Assembly: GCA_000149265.1 (NCBI GenBank)
Contig: CH002840.1
Span: 593,526 to 657,525 of the forward strand
Direction: 5' to 3'
DNA: 64,000 nt
From: Ciona savignyi
Lineage: Eukaryota; Chordata; Ascidiacea; Phlebobranchia; Cionidae
Position 1 is the stretch's first letter, and each line of letters opens with the position of its first letter. The translations under genes and the position numbers were made by a program. The notes below the pieces were generated by a model, which had not been told where the DNA came from, made no database searches, and saw only the letters and a program-made list of their open reading frames with translations. Shown in pieces: positions 45,501 to 58,900 of the stretch.

Positions 45501-48004
45501 AAACCTCCATTTTGGTTATCTTTTTTATCCATAGAAATATTAATTGATTGATTTTAGCATTGCTTAAAATTTAAGAAAAATTATTGTACTGGAAGTAAAA
45601 TACCGGTATAGTAATGTCAAGAAAACTTTTTTTAATTATTAATCATTCTAATTTCTTTATTTTGGATAAAATAAACCTATGGTGAACTATTAAGAAACAC
45701 TTAACTTGACAAAAAATGACTTTAGGAAGAAACCATTCAAGGATTTTTGGTTATTAAATAGGGGGCCACTCTTACTGTATCTTTTTAACTGTATAGGTAA
45801 ATATTTGTTTCTAAAAATTCCGCCATTTTGTTTTAACATATTTTTCAAGTCTACAGGTTTACTTTATATTTTTAAATATATATATTGAGACAAACAGCTT
45901 TTAAAAACTGAACAGAATATTATAAGTAGTACCTGTATTAATTTAATTTGTAAGTAGAAATCTAGAATTTAATTTTTACATATATTTGATTGCCCAAATT
46001 TTTTGGATAAACATTCCCTACTTGTTGCTATTACAGATAATTGTTATTTCTTAACAAAAATCATTTTCTTAAAATATCATTTTTTGTTAACTTTTAAAAC
46101 GTTTGTCAAAATGACCACATTGTAAAACAAATTAAAAACATTTTGTTCAAAATGCCAATATATGTGTAAAAGCGATGTGCAGAAAAAAAGTCAAAGCTAT
46201 GAAAATGTATACTGCTTATTGAGAAATTGCAGAATAAATACCCCCACAAAAAACATATAAAGATTATTTTTAATTGTGTATAACTTCCATGATTAACAAT
46301 ATCGACTTAACGTTTTAAAGGATAAAGGGTCTAATTAAAGTTTCATTTTAATAACAGCAAGTAGTATAATTTGGAAGTTCTGGCACCAATATTACCCACT
46401 ATTTCGATACTTCATCAACCTCCAATGACAAAATTTTCCAAAATGGCTGTCAAGCTGTGAGCATAAAGCAGCCACAGTAACCTTGTTGCTTTAAATATTT
46501 TCATGAAGTGTTGCAAATTAAACAACTGACCACCGAATACTCTCCAGTATTTCAGTCCCTACAAGTTGGCTGACATGAGGAAAATGGCCACCGCGTTCAA
46601 CTGCACGATCAACGAACTTGAAGACGAACTGATGCCACTCATTCTTGACGGGCAGATTCAAGCGAGAATCGACTCTCATAATAAGGTGAGAACTGCAAAA
46701 GATTATCTTGTAACTATGGCTGCATGTTCTCTGACAGGTCTTGATTTAGTTTTTTTTACTTGTGAAGAAAGTTATTTGTTTTGGTTATTTTTGCTTCTTT
46801 TTTATATAAATGAAGAATATAGCGAGGTTTAAAGCAGGAAAAAAGCCAAAAAATACAGTTAGTTAAAACACGTCAGCTGTATGCACATGGTATAGAAAGA
46901 TACAATGTGGTATCAATTCACTTGTAAATAAATAGTAAAATGGTCGCTGTAATGTTAAAAATACAATTTAAATTTATAATCAAAACAAAGTTTGGTGGCT
47001 AGACAAATTAGGCAATTTTTTTTCCTTGTTTCAATCCCATAGAATTATATTTCTTTCAAAAAATGTTGGCCTATGATGTGCATATCACTTGGTCATTTGG
47101 TGTGCTTCAGCTTATTTATCCGACTCTGATGTGCAAGTAGTTGGAACATTAGTCAGCAGTGTTGGGACAAGATGGTATAAGTGCTTCCTGATATTTGTGG
47201 TCAAATGCAATAAAATATAAAAAATGAAAATGCTGACACTCATGCCAAAAAGGTGTAAAACGTATTAAATTGCAGTTCTCAAAATCATTTCATTTGCTTT
47301 AAACCCAGATCCTCCATGCTAAAGATACTGATGACAGAAGTTTAACTTTCACTCGAACGCTCAGTCTCGGGAAGGAATATCTTCATCGAACCAAAGCTCT
47401 CATTTTACGCAACGCTGTGATAAGGAATAACATTTCAGTTCAAGTAAGTTGCAATTAAATAAACTATTTTATGCTTAAAGTTTGTTATATAATTGAATAA
47501 ATAAACTGCTGAGCAATTGGTTTGTTGTATTTAATAAAAAAAATAAGTTTATTTGTGAAACAATATATTGTTTAAATAAATAAAAACCACCAAACCAATA
47601 TAATTTAATAAACAAATGGGTAAGAAAAGTTAAAAATTGTTCGTTTTTAAGCTAAAATATAAGTCATATTCAGTACTGTATAAATTTGGCTAATGAGGTC
47701 ATTTTCAAGCTTTGTATAAAAAATTGGGCCATGATATAAGGTCACAGGGTGACTGTGTTATTTCTGCATTGTTTATATAACAATCTGAAACTAAGTTTTA
47801 TTTTACAAGTGTTAAAATTTAACAACTGAAATTGTTGTTTCTTTAGTTTGTAATTAATAAAGTAATATTAATGTTGGCACTGTAAATATATGTTTTATAC
47901 AAACTATTTTGGTGGAAGTTTAATAATTTCGATTTTTCATGAAACTTGTTGTTTAGGTACCAGTTTCAAGAGATGGTGAAGCCACCTCCAGTGTGACCAG
48001 ATAA
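39589..48004 (+). CDS. gps1: COP9 signalosome subunit 1 (CSN1/GPS1), 13 exons, 473 aa
   Basis: CSN1 is a core subunit of the COP9 signalosome, which removes NEDD8 from cullins and so regulates cullin-RING ubiquitin ligases. Exons: 39589-39633 (tentative), 40060-40149, 40359-40459, 40809-40889, 41376-41522, 42163-42298, 42911-43032, 43589-43685, 44388-44482, 44901-45087, 46548-46685, 47309-47443, 47957-48004. They sum to 1422 nt in frame. Matching segments include [79 protein letters not shown]-like [17 protein letters not shown], and the C-terminal PCI domain (about residues 280-430). Helical repeats occupy the N-terminal half. The length is close to the human protein (about 490). The first exon encodes [15 protein letters not shown]; without it, translation would start at the ATG at 40078. 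Confidence 0.93.
43339..43468. mobile_element. 130-bp hAT-type MITE in CSN1 intron 7
   Basis: Terminal inverted repeats CAGGGCTTTTTAAACTG (left) and, in reverse complement, CAGGGCTTCTTAAACTG (right) differ by one base. The CAGGG terminus and the small size suit a nonautonomous hAT element. The flanks (TATTGGAC and TTCGGACA) are similar but do not form a clean 8-bp duplication. Confidence 0.65.
43985..44170 (-). repeat. Dispersed SINE-like repeat (family A), partial, in CSN1 intron 8
   Basis: Reverse copy recognisable by CTGTTACCGCAGCTATTTCAAT, GTATATGTTTGAGACATTACTTC and CACAATCGACCAGTTTTTATC. Confidence 0.5.
44512..44780 (-). repeat. Dispersed SINE-like repeat (family A) in CSN1 intron 9
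   Basis: Reverse copy with TGTGTATGATTGAGACAT, AGCCATTATTCCACTAATTTC and GCCCAAGGACACAAC. A CTGCAG-type short repeat (CTGCAGCTGCAGCTGCAG) sits in its middle. Confidence 0.55.
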
Positions 48005-48254
48005 TGGAAATTCACATCTTCGATTCTTAACAAACTTAAACACCACTGGGAGAAAGAGAGAGCATCGAAATAGCAGTGTGTTTGCCGCTTAATTTCCTAC
48101 ACGCAAAGAGAGGAATTGTAAATTTACATTTAAAGCGCAGGTTGATTTTCTATAATGCACTGTTACAACCAAGTTAAATCCTTAAAAATATCACTAATTC
48201 CCGAGTTATAATGTACGCACATACTTCTGGCTCGCTGTTAATATGTTGATGAAA

Positions 48255-48260
48255 AATAAA
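48255..48260 (+). promoter_or_regulatory. CSN1 poly(A) signal
   Basis: AATAAA about 250 bp downstream of the CSN1 stop, followed by a T/G-rich stretch. A 3' UTR of about 270 nt is plausible. Confidence 0.6.
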
Positions 48261-48596
48261 GTTCAAATCGATAATTCTGCTTGGTTTTGGAAACATTTGA
48301 CGCTAGGTAGCGATAAGGAGCCGCCCGCGTTGATATTATAATACCGATCCTTTATCGCAACAATGTAGTGGCAGTTGTTAGCTTAACATTGTATAATGCA
48401 ACTTCTGCTCTCCGAATGGGGGCGTGAGTTTGAATCCCACTTCTGTCACTATGTAGTATTCAACACATGACCGTTAATGGTACTTTGTTATAAGTGTGTT
48501 GAGATTAAAAGATAGGTGCCGCAGGCTTTTATGTCCACCATTACATAGACATCTAAATATTACTACAGTCGGCCCACAAATTAATGGTCCAACATG

Positions 48597-48715
48597 TACG
48601 GTCGTGTGGCCGAATGCTTAACGCTACCGATACAAAATGCCAACTATATAAAAAAAACGGTTAAAGGGACGAGCACATTACCGGCCGAACCTTAGCCTGG
48701 TAAAAAAATAGGTTT
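48597..48715 (+). repeat. tRNA-Ser-like SINE copy
   Basis: GGTCGTGTGGCCGAATGCTTAACG resembles the 5' half of a serine tRNA with its A box. Then come CGATACAAAATGCCAACTATA, GGGACGAGCACATTACC and CCGAACCTTAGCCTGG. The tRNA-like body is not foldable as a functional tRNA. Confidence 0.55.
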
Positions 48716-51689
48716 GCAATTTGTTTTTCAAGTGTATAAGAAACATCGAACACGACACTTAATTAGGTGGCCACCTTCTATGCCGTAGTTGGTGGATTGT
48801 CGCGAGGGTTAATTGTTCGAACTTAAAAATCGCTCTTGTGCGATTTTCTGCAGAAACGTATGCACCAGAATATACCGTTACCTTGTGACATAGGCTACTT
48901 CTAGAAACGATCGACCGAATTGCACTTTGTTGTATATTACTTTACCCACGGAGTACTCCACCTTTAATACGTTAATTTGAAAAAAATCGATATCTGTAAT
49001 TGGCAGTGAAATTTGGTAATTCTGGAAATCGGCTCGCAGTTGCTTCAGTAAACAGCGAGCGTTATTGGCATGGCTTAACACTGAAGAACGCATTTTAGCC
49101 AGCTTTTCAACAAAGTCATTTAGCTGCTGAAATAATCAATCAACCCGAAGCAAAAGGCCACTGATGCTTAATGCCGAGCTGTCAGAATTTTCATTTGGCA
49201 GCGATCTTTGTCCGGGTGCTTATATGTTGTCACAACAAAGGGCAGCTATTTAAGCTATAATTCCAGGCGCCACTCTACCACACGCCCATTAATCCTCTGT
49301 TGAAGCGTCGCCGACGATAAATTGCTCTGCTAGGTTCGCTCGACAGGGTCTAAAATTTGACGGTTTTACATTCTAAACTGCGCTTCGGAACTCTAAAATG
49401 TTAGAACAAGCACACAAGACATGCGTTATTTCGAAATTCGGTCTCAGATTGATAAAAGGAAACAGGAAATGTGCTCCAGCGGGTGGGTGGTCGTGGGGTA
49501 CAGAACAAAGATACTATGCTAACAGTGCATTCGCAATATGATACCAAACTACCTATCTTGCTTGGCTTTACAATAGCTACTCAACAACAAGACAGTAGTG
49601 GCCATGTAATTGGATATGGTATGGCCCTGCGCTGACCTTAACCCTTGGTACAGTTTGTTTGTATAAGATCTGCTCCACTGTTTTTAACAGTTACCGTCCA
49701 TTTTTGCCAACAGGACATGACAGGAGATTTATTGCATTACGAAATCAGCAACTAGCCTAATTGAGGACATAACAAACTTCTTGCTTGTATTTTTATAATA
49801 TTTAAACAACTGTATGGTTTGTCGTACTTTAAAACCCACGAACAAACGCCTTAAGACAGTTAATTTAAACATTTTAAATAACAAATTCTTAGGTTTAAGG
49901 TGGATATAAAACAGTTCATATCATATAACAAAATAATGCTCAAACAGAAGGTCAAATAAACAAGTGTTTAAGGACGACAATAGAACTGGGTAGAATATTT
50001 TGATCTGTTGCATTACTAGCCTACACTATTTTGTATAAAACGTAAGCCGTTAATTGGAGACCAAGAGTACAAATCTTCTTATATATTAAAATACACTTCC
50101 AATTCCAGCAATAAGCTAAAGTCAATCCCATGTATCCTTGCCAGTAAATTTACAAATTTAATTTGATCATTGAATTAGCTACAAAAGGCTAGTCTCGCCA
50201 TTTTGCGGGGGAATAAAATGAGACAGCCGATACAGTAAACTTTCGTCTTGCATATTTTGTGTATTAGGTTATATTAATACACAAACCAACTAACAAAACA
50301 TGCATGGTAACGATCTGCATGACGTAAATAAAAAGCGACGTTGCGTTTCAAACGTAAAGTCGAAATAGTTGCGGAATAGACCTGTATTCCAAAAAAGACC
50401 ACTTCATGTAATTATAATAAGTTTATATTATCATAATATACAACCAAACATAAGTATAAAGGTGTATTACATAAAACCTATGATGGTAAGCATTGTGAGA
50501 ATAAGCAAAATATATCCCTTTTCAAAATAAGGCGACAAATGTTTTTGGTTATTAAAGTAGTTGCAGAAAAACTGACGCTATTCAAACAAAACCAGCTCAT
50601 GCAATAATAAGAGATATATTACGCCATTACAGCATCTTCAGTGTTTTATTCCAATAGATTGAATAGAATCTCAATTAAATAAGATCATTTTGACACACCG
50701 TGGTAAGTATGTTTACTATTTTTGACAGCGTTATATTTTTTATAAAAAAAAACAAAAGTTGAACTTTATCAGGGAACAGGTTTTCCTCTTATTAACCCGA
50801 CATTCTGACTAAAATAACTTGCATAGCTGGAAACCTATAGGTTGGATTGGACTATAAACGAGTTTATGACGTCATTTAATATTTGTATTACGCCAGACAA
50901 CTCAAAATTACCTCCGCGGTGTATTTCTCCTTTCAAATACTTGATTACCAACTAACTACGCGGGGCGACCAAAAACATTAGAATGGGTGGAAAGTTTCAC
51001 TGGAAACAATAAAATACATAAACACAAGTGAATTTCTTTGTCAGAGAATCGTGGAGAAATTTCGTATTTGGAACAACCACATGAGGCGCTACGGAGTAAA
51101 CGCAGGAGTCATGAAAAGACGCGTAAAACGATTGGTAATCCTTGGACAAATATAGTACTGCACTTTAATGAACTCTGGTAGTAACTAAAGTTGAGTAAAA
51201 AGCGATGGCAAAAGATGGACTTCTAAGAAGCCTTTTTTTTCAATAACACCTTTCGCAAATCTAAACTGCATTCTATATAAGCTTTTAACGATCTCTGCTA
51301 ATGACTTGATATTTGTAATTCGATGTAGTAGACGGTGTGCTTATCAGGGTAACTTTCTCATTTCAGTAAAGTATTCAAAAAGGGAGTACATTGGTAACGT
51401 GTTTGGTCTCGTAAAGCTCAAGTAGTCGGCTCCACGTCTAGTTTCAGGCATCCGTGCGTTTAAATTGCAGTACTTGGACGGAGTGGGACACCTACTCAAT
51501 ATTGATGGATAACATGACGGGTTTTCGGTGATCAGTGCTCATTAGACCCGATCCTATCATCTGCTGTGTTAAAAGACGTGTCGCTATTTTTTATTTTATT
51601 TTTTCAACGGGCTAAGTTTCGAACCACATTGGGTTCGTTGCTCCTTTTTTGAATTTGGTGTATGTAATTTGGTGTAAAGACCTTTTTGA

Positions 51690-51740
51690 ATTTGGTGTAT
51701 GTATCGGCCGAATCAACCATTCGGCCACACGATCGCACAC
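51690..51740 (-). repeat. tRNA-Ser-like SINE fragment
   Basis: On the minus strand it reads GATCGTGTGGCCGAATGGTTGATTCGGCCG. It is the head of the same SINE family seen at 48597 and 52885. The rest of the unit is missing. Confidence 0.5.
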
Positions 51741-52884
51741 GCCGTTTTACAAGTCTTTTTCAGTTGCAAAAGTTTATTTTGACTTACACGTGCGCCACTT
51801 TGGCGCGTTTATGTCGGATAAAGGGGATTGTATGATCGAACTTGCGCAAATATATACGAAGTTTGAATTTCTATAATCCTGTACTATTTATTAAGAACAT
51901 AAACAATAGATTTGTAAAACAGTTTGCGCAAAAAAAAATAAAGTCAATATTTATCAGGAGGCGTTCAACCAATCATTCTCCCAATCTCTCTAATGCAAAC
52001 TGACCTTACAAAAAGGGCTGTCACTCAAAATAGTGCCACAGGAAGTCTTAGATTTTTTCACAATTTAAAATAACTTAAAAAGTTTGGATCTGCAACTTAA
52101 ACCCAAAACTGATTGGTAAAATTGCCAATGGCTGAAACCAGATATGGGTATTATTTTAAGTCAACTTATTAATACCAATTAATAATCTAACCTAACAACG
52201 TTTAGTTTAAAAGGAAAATTTGACCAATTAGTCTACCAACTAACCATAACCGCATTAAATGTTAAAACTACGCAAATGCTGAATTTTGTGCTCATTTCTA
52301 ATCCATTCGCCGTAACGGTGTTTAGTTTGAAAATTACGAAAATCTGTTTTTTTTAATCCTACCCTATAACCATAAATCACATTTAATTTTTGTAGTTTTT
52401 TATTTTCGCATTTTAGTATGAGCCGTTAAAATCATTTGAGCGATTGTATTTTAGTAGCAAAGTAAAGGTGTGGAACCCACTCGTCTTCGAGTCGATTGCG
52501 TCTTATAATATCCGCAATTTACCCGTTTCTGTAGTAGAAGTTCATTTAAAATGCTCATAACATATTCCACAGAACCAAAATATATTGTTATGCAGTAATT
52601 AAATAGGTTCCATCACGCAATTGAACGACATTTCTAATATTCACAATTAAATGACCTTTTCCATATAAACCACATCGACCGCATGCAAACCGCATTTCGT
52701 TTGATGTTGTTCCTTTAATCAATCGAGATGGCTTAAAATGTATATATCAACAATAAAATGGACCAAACAACTTTTAAGAGTTCAGTGGATATAATGTGGT
52801 AAAATGGGTAAAAATGTAGCTTAGATTTTACGGCAGCGACCACTATCCAACTATTTTTGCCAACGTGTTAACGACTACACTCAC

Positions 52885-52985
52885 TACAGTGTGGTACGAT
52901 CGTGTGGAGGAATGGTTAACACGACCGATACATATACCGACAAAAACAAACGGTGCTAGTGACGAGATCGAAACTTGGATCAATA
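52885..52985 (+). repeat. tRNA-Ser-like SINE copy
   Basis: GATCGTGTGGAGGAATGGTTAACACGACCG is followed by ATACATATACCGACAAAAAC, GTGACGAGATCGAAACTTGG. The B-box-like part (GAGATCGAAAC) lies at the expected distance from the head. Confidence 0.55.
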
Positions 52986-54764
52986 AAAAAACGACTACAG
53001 TATGGTCGCTTCACCCACTTGTGTATGGTTTTATATTTAGTTTTAATTTTAAGTAGATTTTGAGTACCGCGCATCGAACTTTTGAAAAGTAGAAACGAAA
53101 AACTAATTTACCTAAATTGAAACTTAAGACTTGCGTTAACTAATTAACTTAATAAATGTACGGCCCGTAAGTTAATAAGCTTTTAAAACGCCCAACTCAT
53201 GCATAGTGCAATATTGGTTATTTTGAGACTGTTTATGTATGAATCGATCGATAGGACTATAGTTTTAAATGACGAGAACAGATTTTTAGCTAATTTGTTT
53301 TATTACACGTTGAAATCGTTTTGACTTACTAAGTTATAATCGCAGACGAGAAGTTATGACGATAATTGCACATTTTACGCGGTTTTCATCCGCAATCTCA
53401 TAATAATTGGTTTCCACTGCCAAGAAACCTGATTTAACTCTTTTAACAAGTAGCTACACGCTATTCGCTCGTCTTTGCCAACGAGCAGGCCAACCACTAT
53501 TACAGAGGTAACACGGCAATGTAGCATTAAAATCCCGGACTCGTAATTGGGCTGATGGACACAAGACAATTAACAAACCTGAAACAAAGACGGAATCGAA
53601 TCGAAACACTTTTTAAGATTACGGTCGTCGTGAAACATTAGTGCTTTTGCACAGCTTAAGGCAGTCCATTTTTCATATAGACATAACGATCTATTATAAA
53701 TCCAATAAAATATATTCTAAATTGTAAAAGGTGCTATTTTAGCTTCCGCCCGTACCTTAATATTATCATAAAATAACGTCTTGAAAATACCAAGACTTGT
53801 GTTAAACTTCTTTATGTACTGCATAATTTAAAAGTTAAATAAAGTAAATTAATTTGAAAATAAATGATGATGATAATAGTGGTTCGACATGCTCAATTAA
53901 AACAGAAAGACTAACTTGTCTTTTCATCTTGATTTTACACAACGGTACTATTATACTACACACGATCTACTTAAATTGTGTTGTTTATTACAACGAATTA
54001 CAATTAAAAATGATTTATATAGGTATATATTTGAACAGCAAACCAGCAAACGTGTATCGATGAGGGGCAACACTAAAACGAGGGAAAGAGGGAACCAGAA
54101 AAAACGATTCGCCAAAACTACGGAAACGAATTCGAATCCTGCCTCAAGCGTTAATAATAATCACAGAATTATCCCTAACTTTAACCTAAGAATCAAAACC
54201 TCCGGTAACCCGACGTGGGTACGTATTGCTATATTGTGTAATACCGCATCATTAATTTTCCCATGCAAGGGTAAATAAATAAGTAACTAATCCCATTTAA
54301 ACATCGTAGAAAAGGTAGTATATCCGATGCATACGCGGCCATCTTAAAATTTCAAGTCTAATATAATCATTTAATTTAAAAAGTAGTGACTGTTGAATCT
54401 TTCTAAATTCTTATTCCCATTAAGGTAGTTAATTATGTTAGGTAAATCTGTATTTTTTTTTCTAGTGAGGCACTAATCTAGATAATGTTTGGTTTTATTG
54501 ATGCCTTCCTGTTTGGCGAGAGTATCTATCCACTGTTTTATGTTTTGATGTTCAACAATCGCCATATTTGTTTTGGTATATGTTTGACTTGTTTTATGTT
54601 CTCTTTTTTTAATTATTGGCAATAAACGCTAAAGTTGAACAGACAAAAATGAAGGTAAATTGGAAAACCAAGTTTGCGTATATCACATCCATTACTATGT
54701 TAATCGAAACAGCATTAATACTTTATTTTATGATCCTAGTAACAGTTTTCATTAAATAAGTTTA

Positions 54765-54769
<5 letters not shown>

Positions 54770-54797
<28 letters not shown>
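54770..54797. repeat. (TA)n microsatellite
   Basis: A run of about 14 TA dinucleotides. Confidence 0.95.
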
Positions 54798-54803
<6 letters not shown>

Positions 54804-55830
54804 GGAAACAAAATTGTAAATCCAGCTAACTATTTGGTAGCAATGTAATAACTTAAATTCCTCCAATCCATGAATTTTATTAATCACAGCCAGCCCCTCG
54901 TTTAAGAAAACAAGCAATGTATGATTGAAAACGGCCGTTACTGTACTGGAATATACATATACTACAGCAGTAAAGTGCGTGCATTAATGTGTCGAGTCGT
55001 TTACAAGACCATTGTACAAATTTAGAAGGCAATAAACGTTCCGGTAAATATGCTGACGATTTGACCGAATACAAAATGGCCGCCCAGGCAAGACAGTTCT
55101 GACAATTCAAAACCACGACCTTTAACACACGGTGACAAGAGCAGAATTTAATCGTTGTCGATCCTGGTGGTATATATTACGCAATTTTGTACAACATTAA
55201 GTATGACTTAATAAATGGAATTTATTTAATCTCGTAGAATCAAATTTTAGTTGTGTTCTAAAATATGTCGCTTTGGTTAAAGCGGCGTTATAGATAATGC
55301 CTATAACATCGCAGTACACAAGTAACACATCGCAGTACACAAGTTAGGCAGTCGTTGAATATTTATTGTAATAAAACAACAATAAAAGTGCTTAGACCAC
55401 GAAATGTATACCTTTTAATAAAAAACTGTCGTTTTTATTAAAATATAACAAATTAGGACATTAATTTCAGATTAATTTAATCTGTGTGTCTTTAATTTGA
55501 AAGTTTAATTAATTTTAGATAGCGTGGCTTCTTATCAGTAAACATAGTCGCTGAGATCAATGAGATCACCTTTCGTGCTGCGGTAACATATTAACCGAAC
55601 TTTCAAAGCGAAGGCTCGAGAATAGCAATGTTCATATCTTATAAATACAGCGTGTGGAGTCTGTAGACGTATAGGTAATGTTTGGTCGAGGGAATATCGC
55701 TGTTTGTTCACCCGTTTACATCTAATACGGATTTATGTAAGAGTTCCAAAGGTTAAAACGGTCGTAGCGACAGAGCTATGTAAACATGCGTATAGCCAAG
55801 GCGAAGTCCACACTGATAAACTAGTTAGAT

Positions 55831-55982
55831 GCGTGCACGTATTGCGTTGTACTACACGGTGCGTATTGCAGTGTGCGATGCATATTGCGTTGTACCACGC
55901 GGTGCGTATTGCGTTGTACGAATCGATGCGTAGTGCGTTGTATGACGCGATGCATATTGCGTTGTACGACGCGATGCATATT
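55831..55982. repeat. 24-bp minisatellite creating open frames on both strands
   Basis: About six copies of a 24-bp unit of the form GCGTTGTACGACGCGATGCA plus TATT; one copy is 5 bp short. Because 24 is a multiple of three and the unit has no stop in several frames, open frames of 60-146 codons arise on both strands. The repeated GATGCAT core stands out. Confidence 0.85.
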
Positions 55983-58900
55983 GACAGTACTGTATTCAAA
56001 GACATTTTGCAAACTTGTCTTCCTGTATGCCTTTTCGTTGCCCGATTTAATGGATACCTTAAACAGGTTGCGCGAAGCTCAATTACCGTGAGTGTTCTGT
56101 TTATTAAACTTTGTTTATGTAGCTCTTATCTCGGTAAGAATTAAACTATCGCAACGCACGTCATTAAAACGAAAAGCGAGAGGTGAAAATTCAATAACAA
56201 ATAAAACGGTTTTCATTCGCCGAGTTCTTGGCCAACTACATTGAACCAAAAGTAATTTAAAGAAATAAGTGTTTCACCAGCTTTTTCGTGCGAGAGTTAC
56301 GTTAATTGGAGAGATTGTTTTTGTTTGTATTCGCCTGATAAACGACATGAACAATAGCGAAGTTTGAAAAGGATTTACACTTGTGTTTTAATGTTAATAT
56401 TTTCTTTAATTAAATTTACACTGTGGTATTAGACGTGGAGAAAAATCTCGATTATGAGTGTGAATGAACAAAAGCGGAGATTCCCATTGTAATATTCTCA
56501 ACGAATCAGTTTACATCGGATGCCTTAATCACATGCAATCAAACTGACCGGATTACTGTACCATTTAATTAATCTCCAGAGAACGAACGGTTGCCGTGCC
56601 CAGAGACAAGCCCAGCAATTGAACTGAAGCCCGCCGCCATGTCATTTCCTATTTAGCAGGTCAATTCAGGTCATAAACTGGTAATTCGACTCATTTTTTT
56701 GCTTTTTACATTTATATACCAACAGCAGGGCCTGTCATTTAGATGACAATGGTAATTTTTAAGAAAAAGATTCAAAGAAACCCGGACCACACGCGAGCAC
56801 GGGGGTTTCACGATTACCGCATAATATTCTTGTTAAATCCAAGTAGTTTATTTCGGCATATTATTATTTTAAATTTTAATACTGTGCACAATCTTTATAG
56901 AGAAGAAAATGTAGCGTGGTTTAAAAAGTATTATTGTGAGTAAAATTGAGCCGTAATTATGGAATCAGACGTGCCTTCAGATGCTTCTGCCGTCTTTAAA
57001 AACGCCACCTACGGAGTTTCCCACGACACAAGAGCAGTACATACAATCTTATTCGGCGCCCCACACAAGAACTAAATTAGCGGTATGCTTGAAAATATCG
57101 GCCCTGACCCGTTAAATTAAACGGTCACTTAGCATTTTAACCCCGGTAAGTACCGCCCGGTTTGTAAAAATACAGTGGCAATTCATCACATTTGAAGGGA
57201 GAATCAACATCACTGTATTTCCAGTTTACTTTCAAACTGTTATACAGCAAAATGGTGTTAATGTACGTTACGTTTCGTGTAATAGGTAATAAGACAGCCA
57301 ACCTAATGCTGAAAATAATGCACCGATGGTAGACATTAATGCGCTGTTGCCAAACCGTCATTTACGGGTAGGTATATATATCAGAGTAAATCTCACGATT
57401 ATAGAAAAACAATTATAGAAATCGCTGGAAAACAATTTGTTGAAGAGCAAAATTGCTCAAATTATTAGCGTGGATCCCGAATAATGGTAAAACACATTCT
57501 TTCTTTTACATACCACATTGCATACATTTGCTGTAGTTAATGACGACACATTTAATACATCAGTATATACACCGTTGTGGGAAGTTTAAACATCACATTT
57601 AGCTCAAGGCTATAACAGTGTGTCTTGTTAGTAACAAAATATTAGGGTTTTGTAGCATCATTCAATTCGTGTTGCTTTATAATATTATAGATTTATAAAG
57701 CAATTTTCAATTTAATGGAATGGCAGTAAAGTGGCTGGATTAATGGTTTGGATATATTGCGAGAAACTTATTTAAGGGCTCTTAAGGCTGAACGTTCTTT
57801 TAGTGTTATTACTTAGGTTTACCAGACCGTGACATTGATTTCGGTATGTGCCAATTTTCCATGACGCAGAGACGCTATTTTTAAACCTATTAATCGATAA
57901 CCAACCAGCGAAGAACACATAGGGTAACCAACCAACACATCACATATGCTAATATGCGAATTCGTTTTATATAAACACAAAATCCAAATATAAAAGTTTT
58001 ATTGCTGGTAACGTACTTTACAATACCGTGGCGTTTTTATTACGTCATAATATAGATTACGACATTGTAAAATTCAAAGATAGATAAAATGTTAAACAAT
58101 GTTGTGGTTATTTCAATATTGAGCCTGTTTATGTATATTATACAAACGATATTAAAATTTGTAGTGCATATTTAAATAAAGTTAAGGTTATTTTATTTAA
58201 ATAGAATATTAAAATCAAGCAACTTACTAAATCGTAGATCTCTTATCTGAAAAAATTCACTTGTGTAATCCGTACTAAGTAGCTTTCATTCGATATACGA
58301 CTTGCGATTCCTGTAATCTAATTACATACTCCAATAGTTGACAACTCAACGTAGTGAGAATCCAGTTCCAGTGACACGCCTGTCAAATTGCGAGCTGTCA
58401 AGCTGGAAAAAAACCTCATATTATCTCCATGTGTAGCATGTAACCCGTATCTCCGTGCTAATCTCAGGCAGAGCTGTGCTAATTTACAGGGCTCTTATCG
58501 CTAGAACGCAGCACTAAGTCATGTAGTGGCCACTCACAGCGCATACCTTTCCACCACCACGCAGATCGATGAATACCGGTTTTCGCGGTCGCTCTTTCGT
58601 CCGTACATCTCTTTCCTTTCTCATTCACGAATTATTTGAATGTTTGTCCAGAGTATAGGAGAGAGCGTAAACGGAAAGCAATGTTATGATTTTACAACCG
58701 AAACCGTTTCGGGTCACGGCGCAGGCAAACCAGGCGTTGCTAAACTGACATTGCCTATTGACCAAATAACCAGATCCTGCAGAAAGTTGTAAAATTAAGG
58801 AATAAATTCTGGTGACAGAAAATTTTACTTTGTCTATTCACCATAATTCCTGTACAGCAAGCATAATGACTGCACAGTAAATATTATGCTGATTCAAGTT

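Noticed and set aside
55704-56144. 146-codon open frame with ALYDAMHI-type repeats
   Set aside because: The repeats come from the 24-bp DNA minisatellite, open frames occur on both strands, and no splice or family evidence supports a gene.
56959-57074. Possible start exon MESDVPSDASAVFKN
   Set aside because: Ends at a stop without a convincing donor, and has no recognisable features or neighbouring exons.
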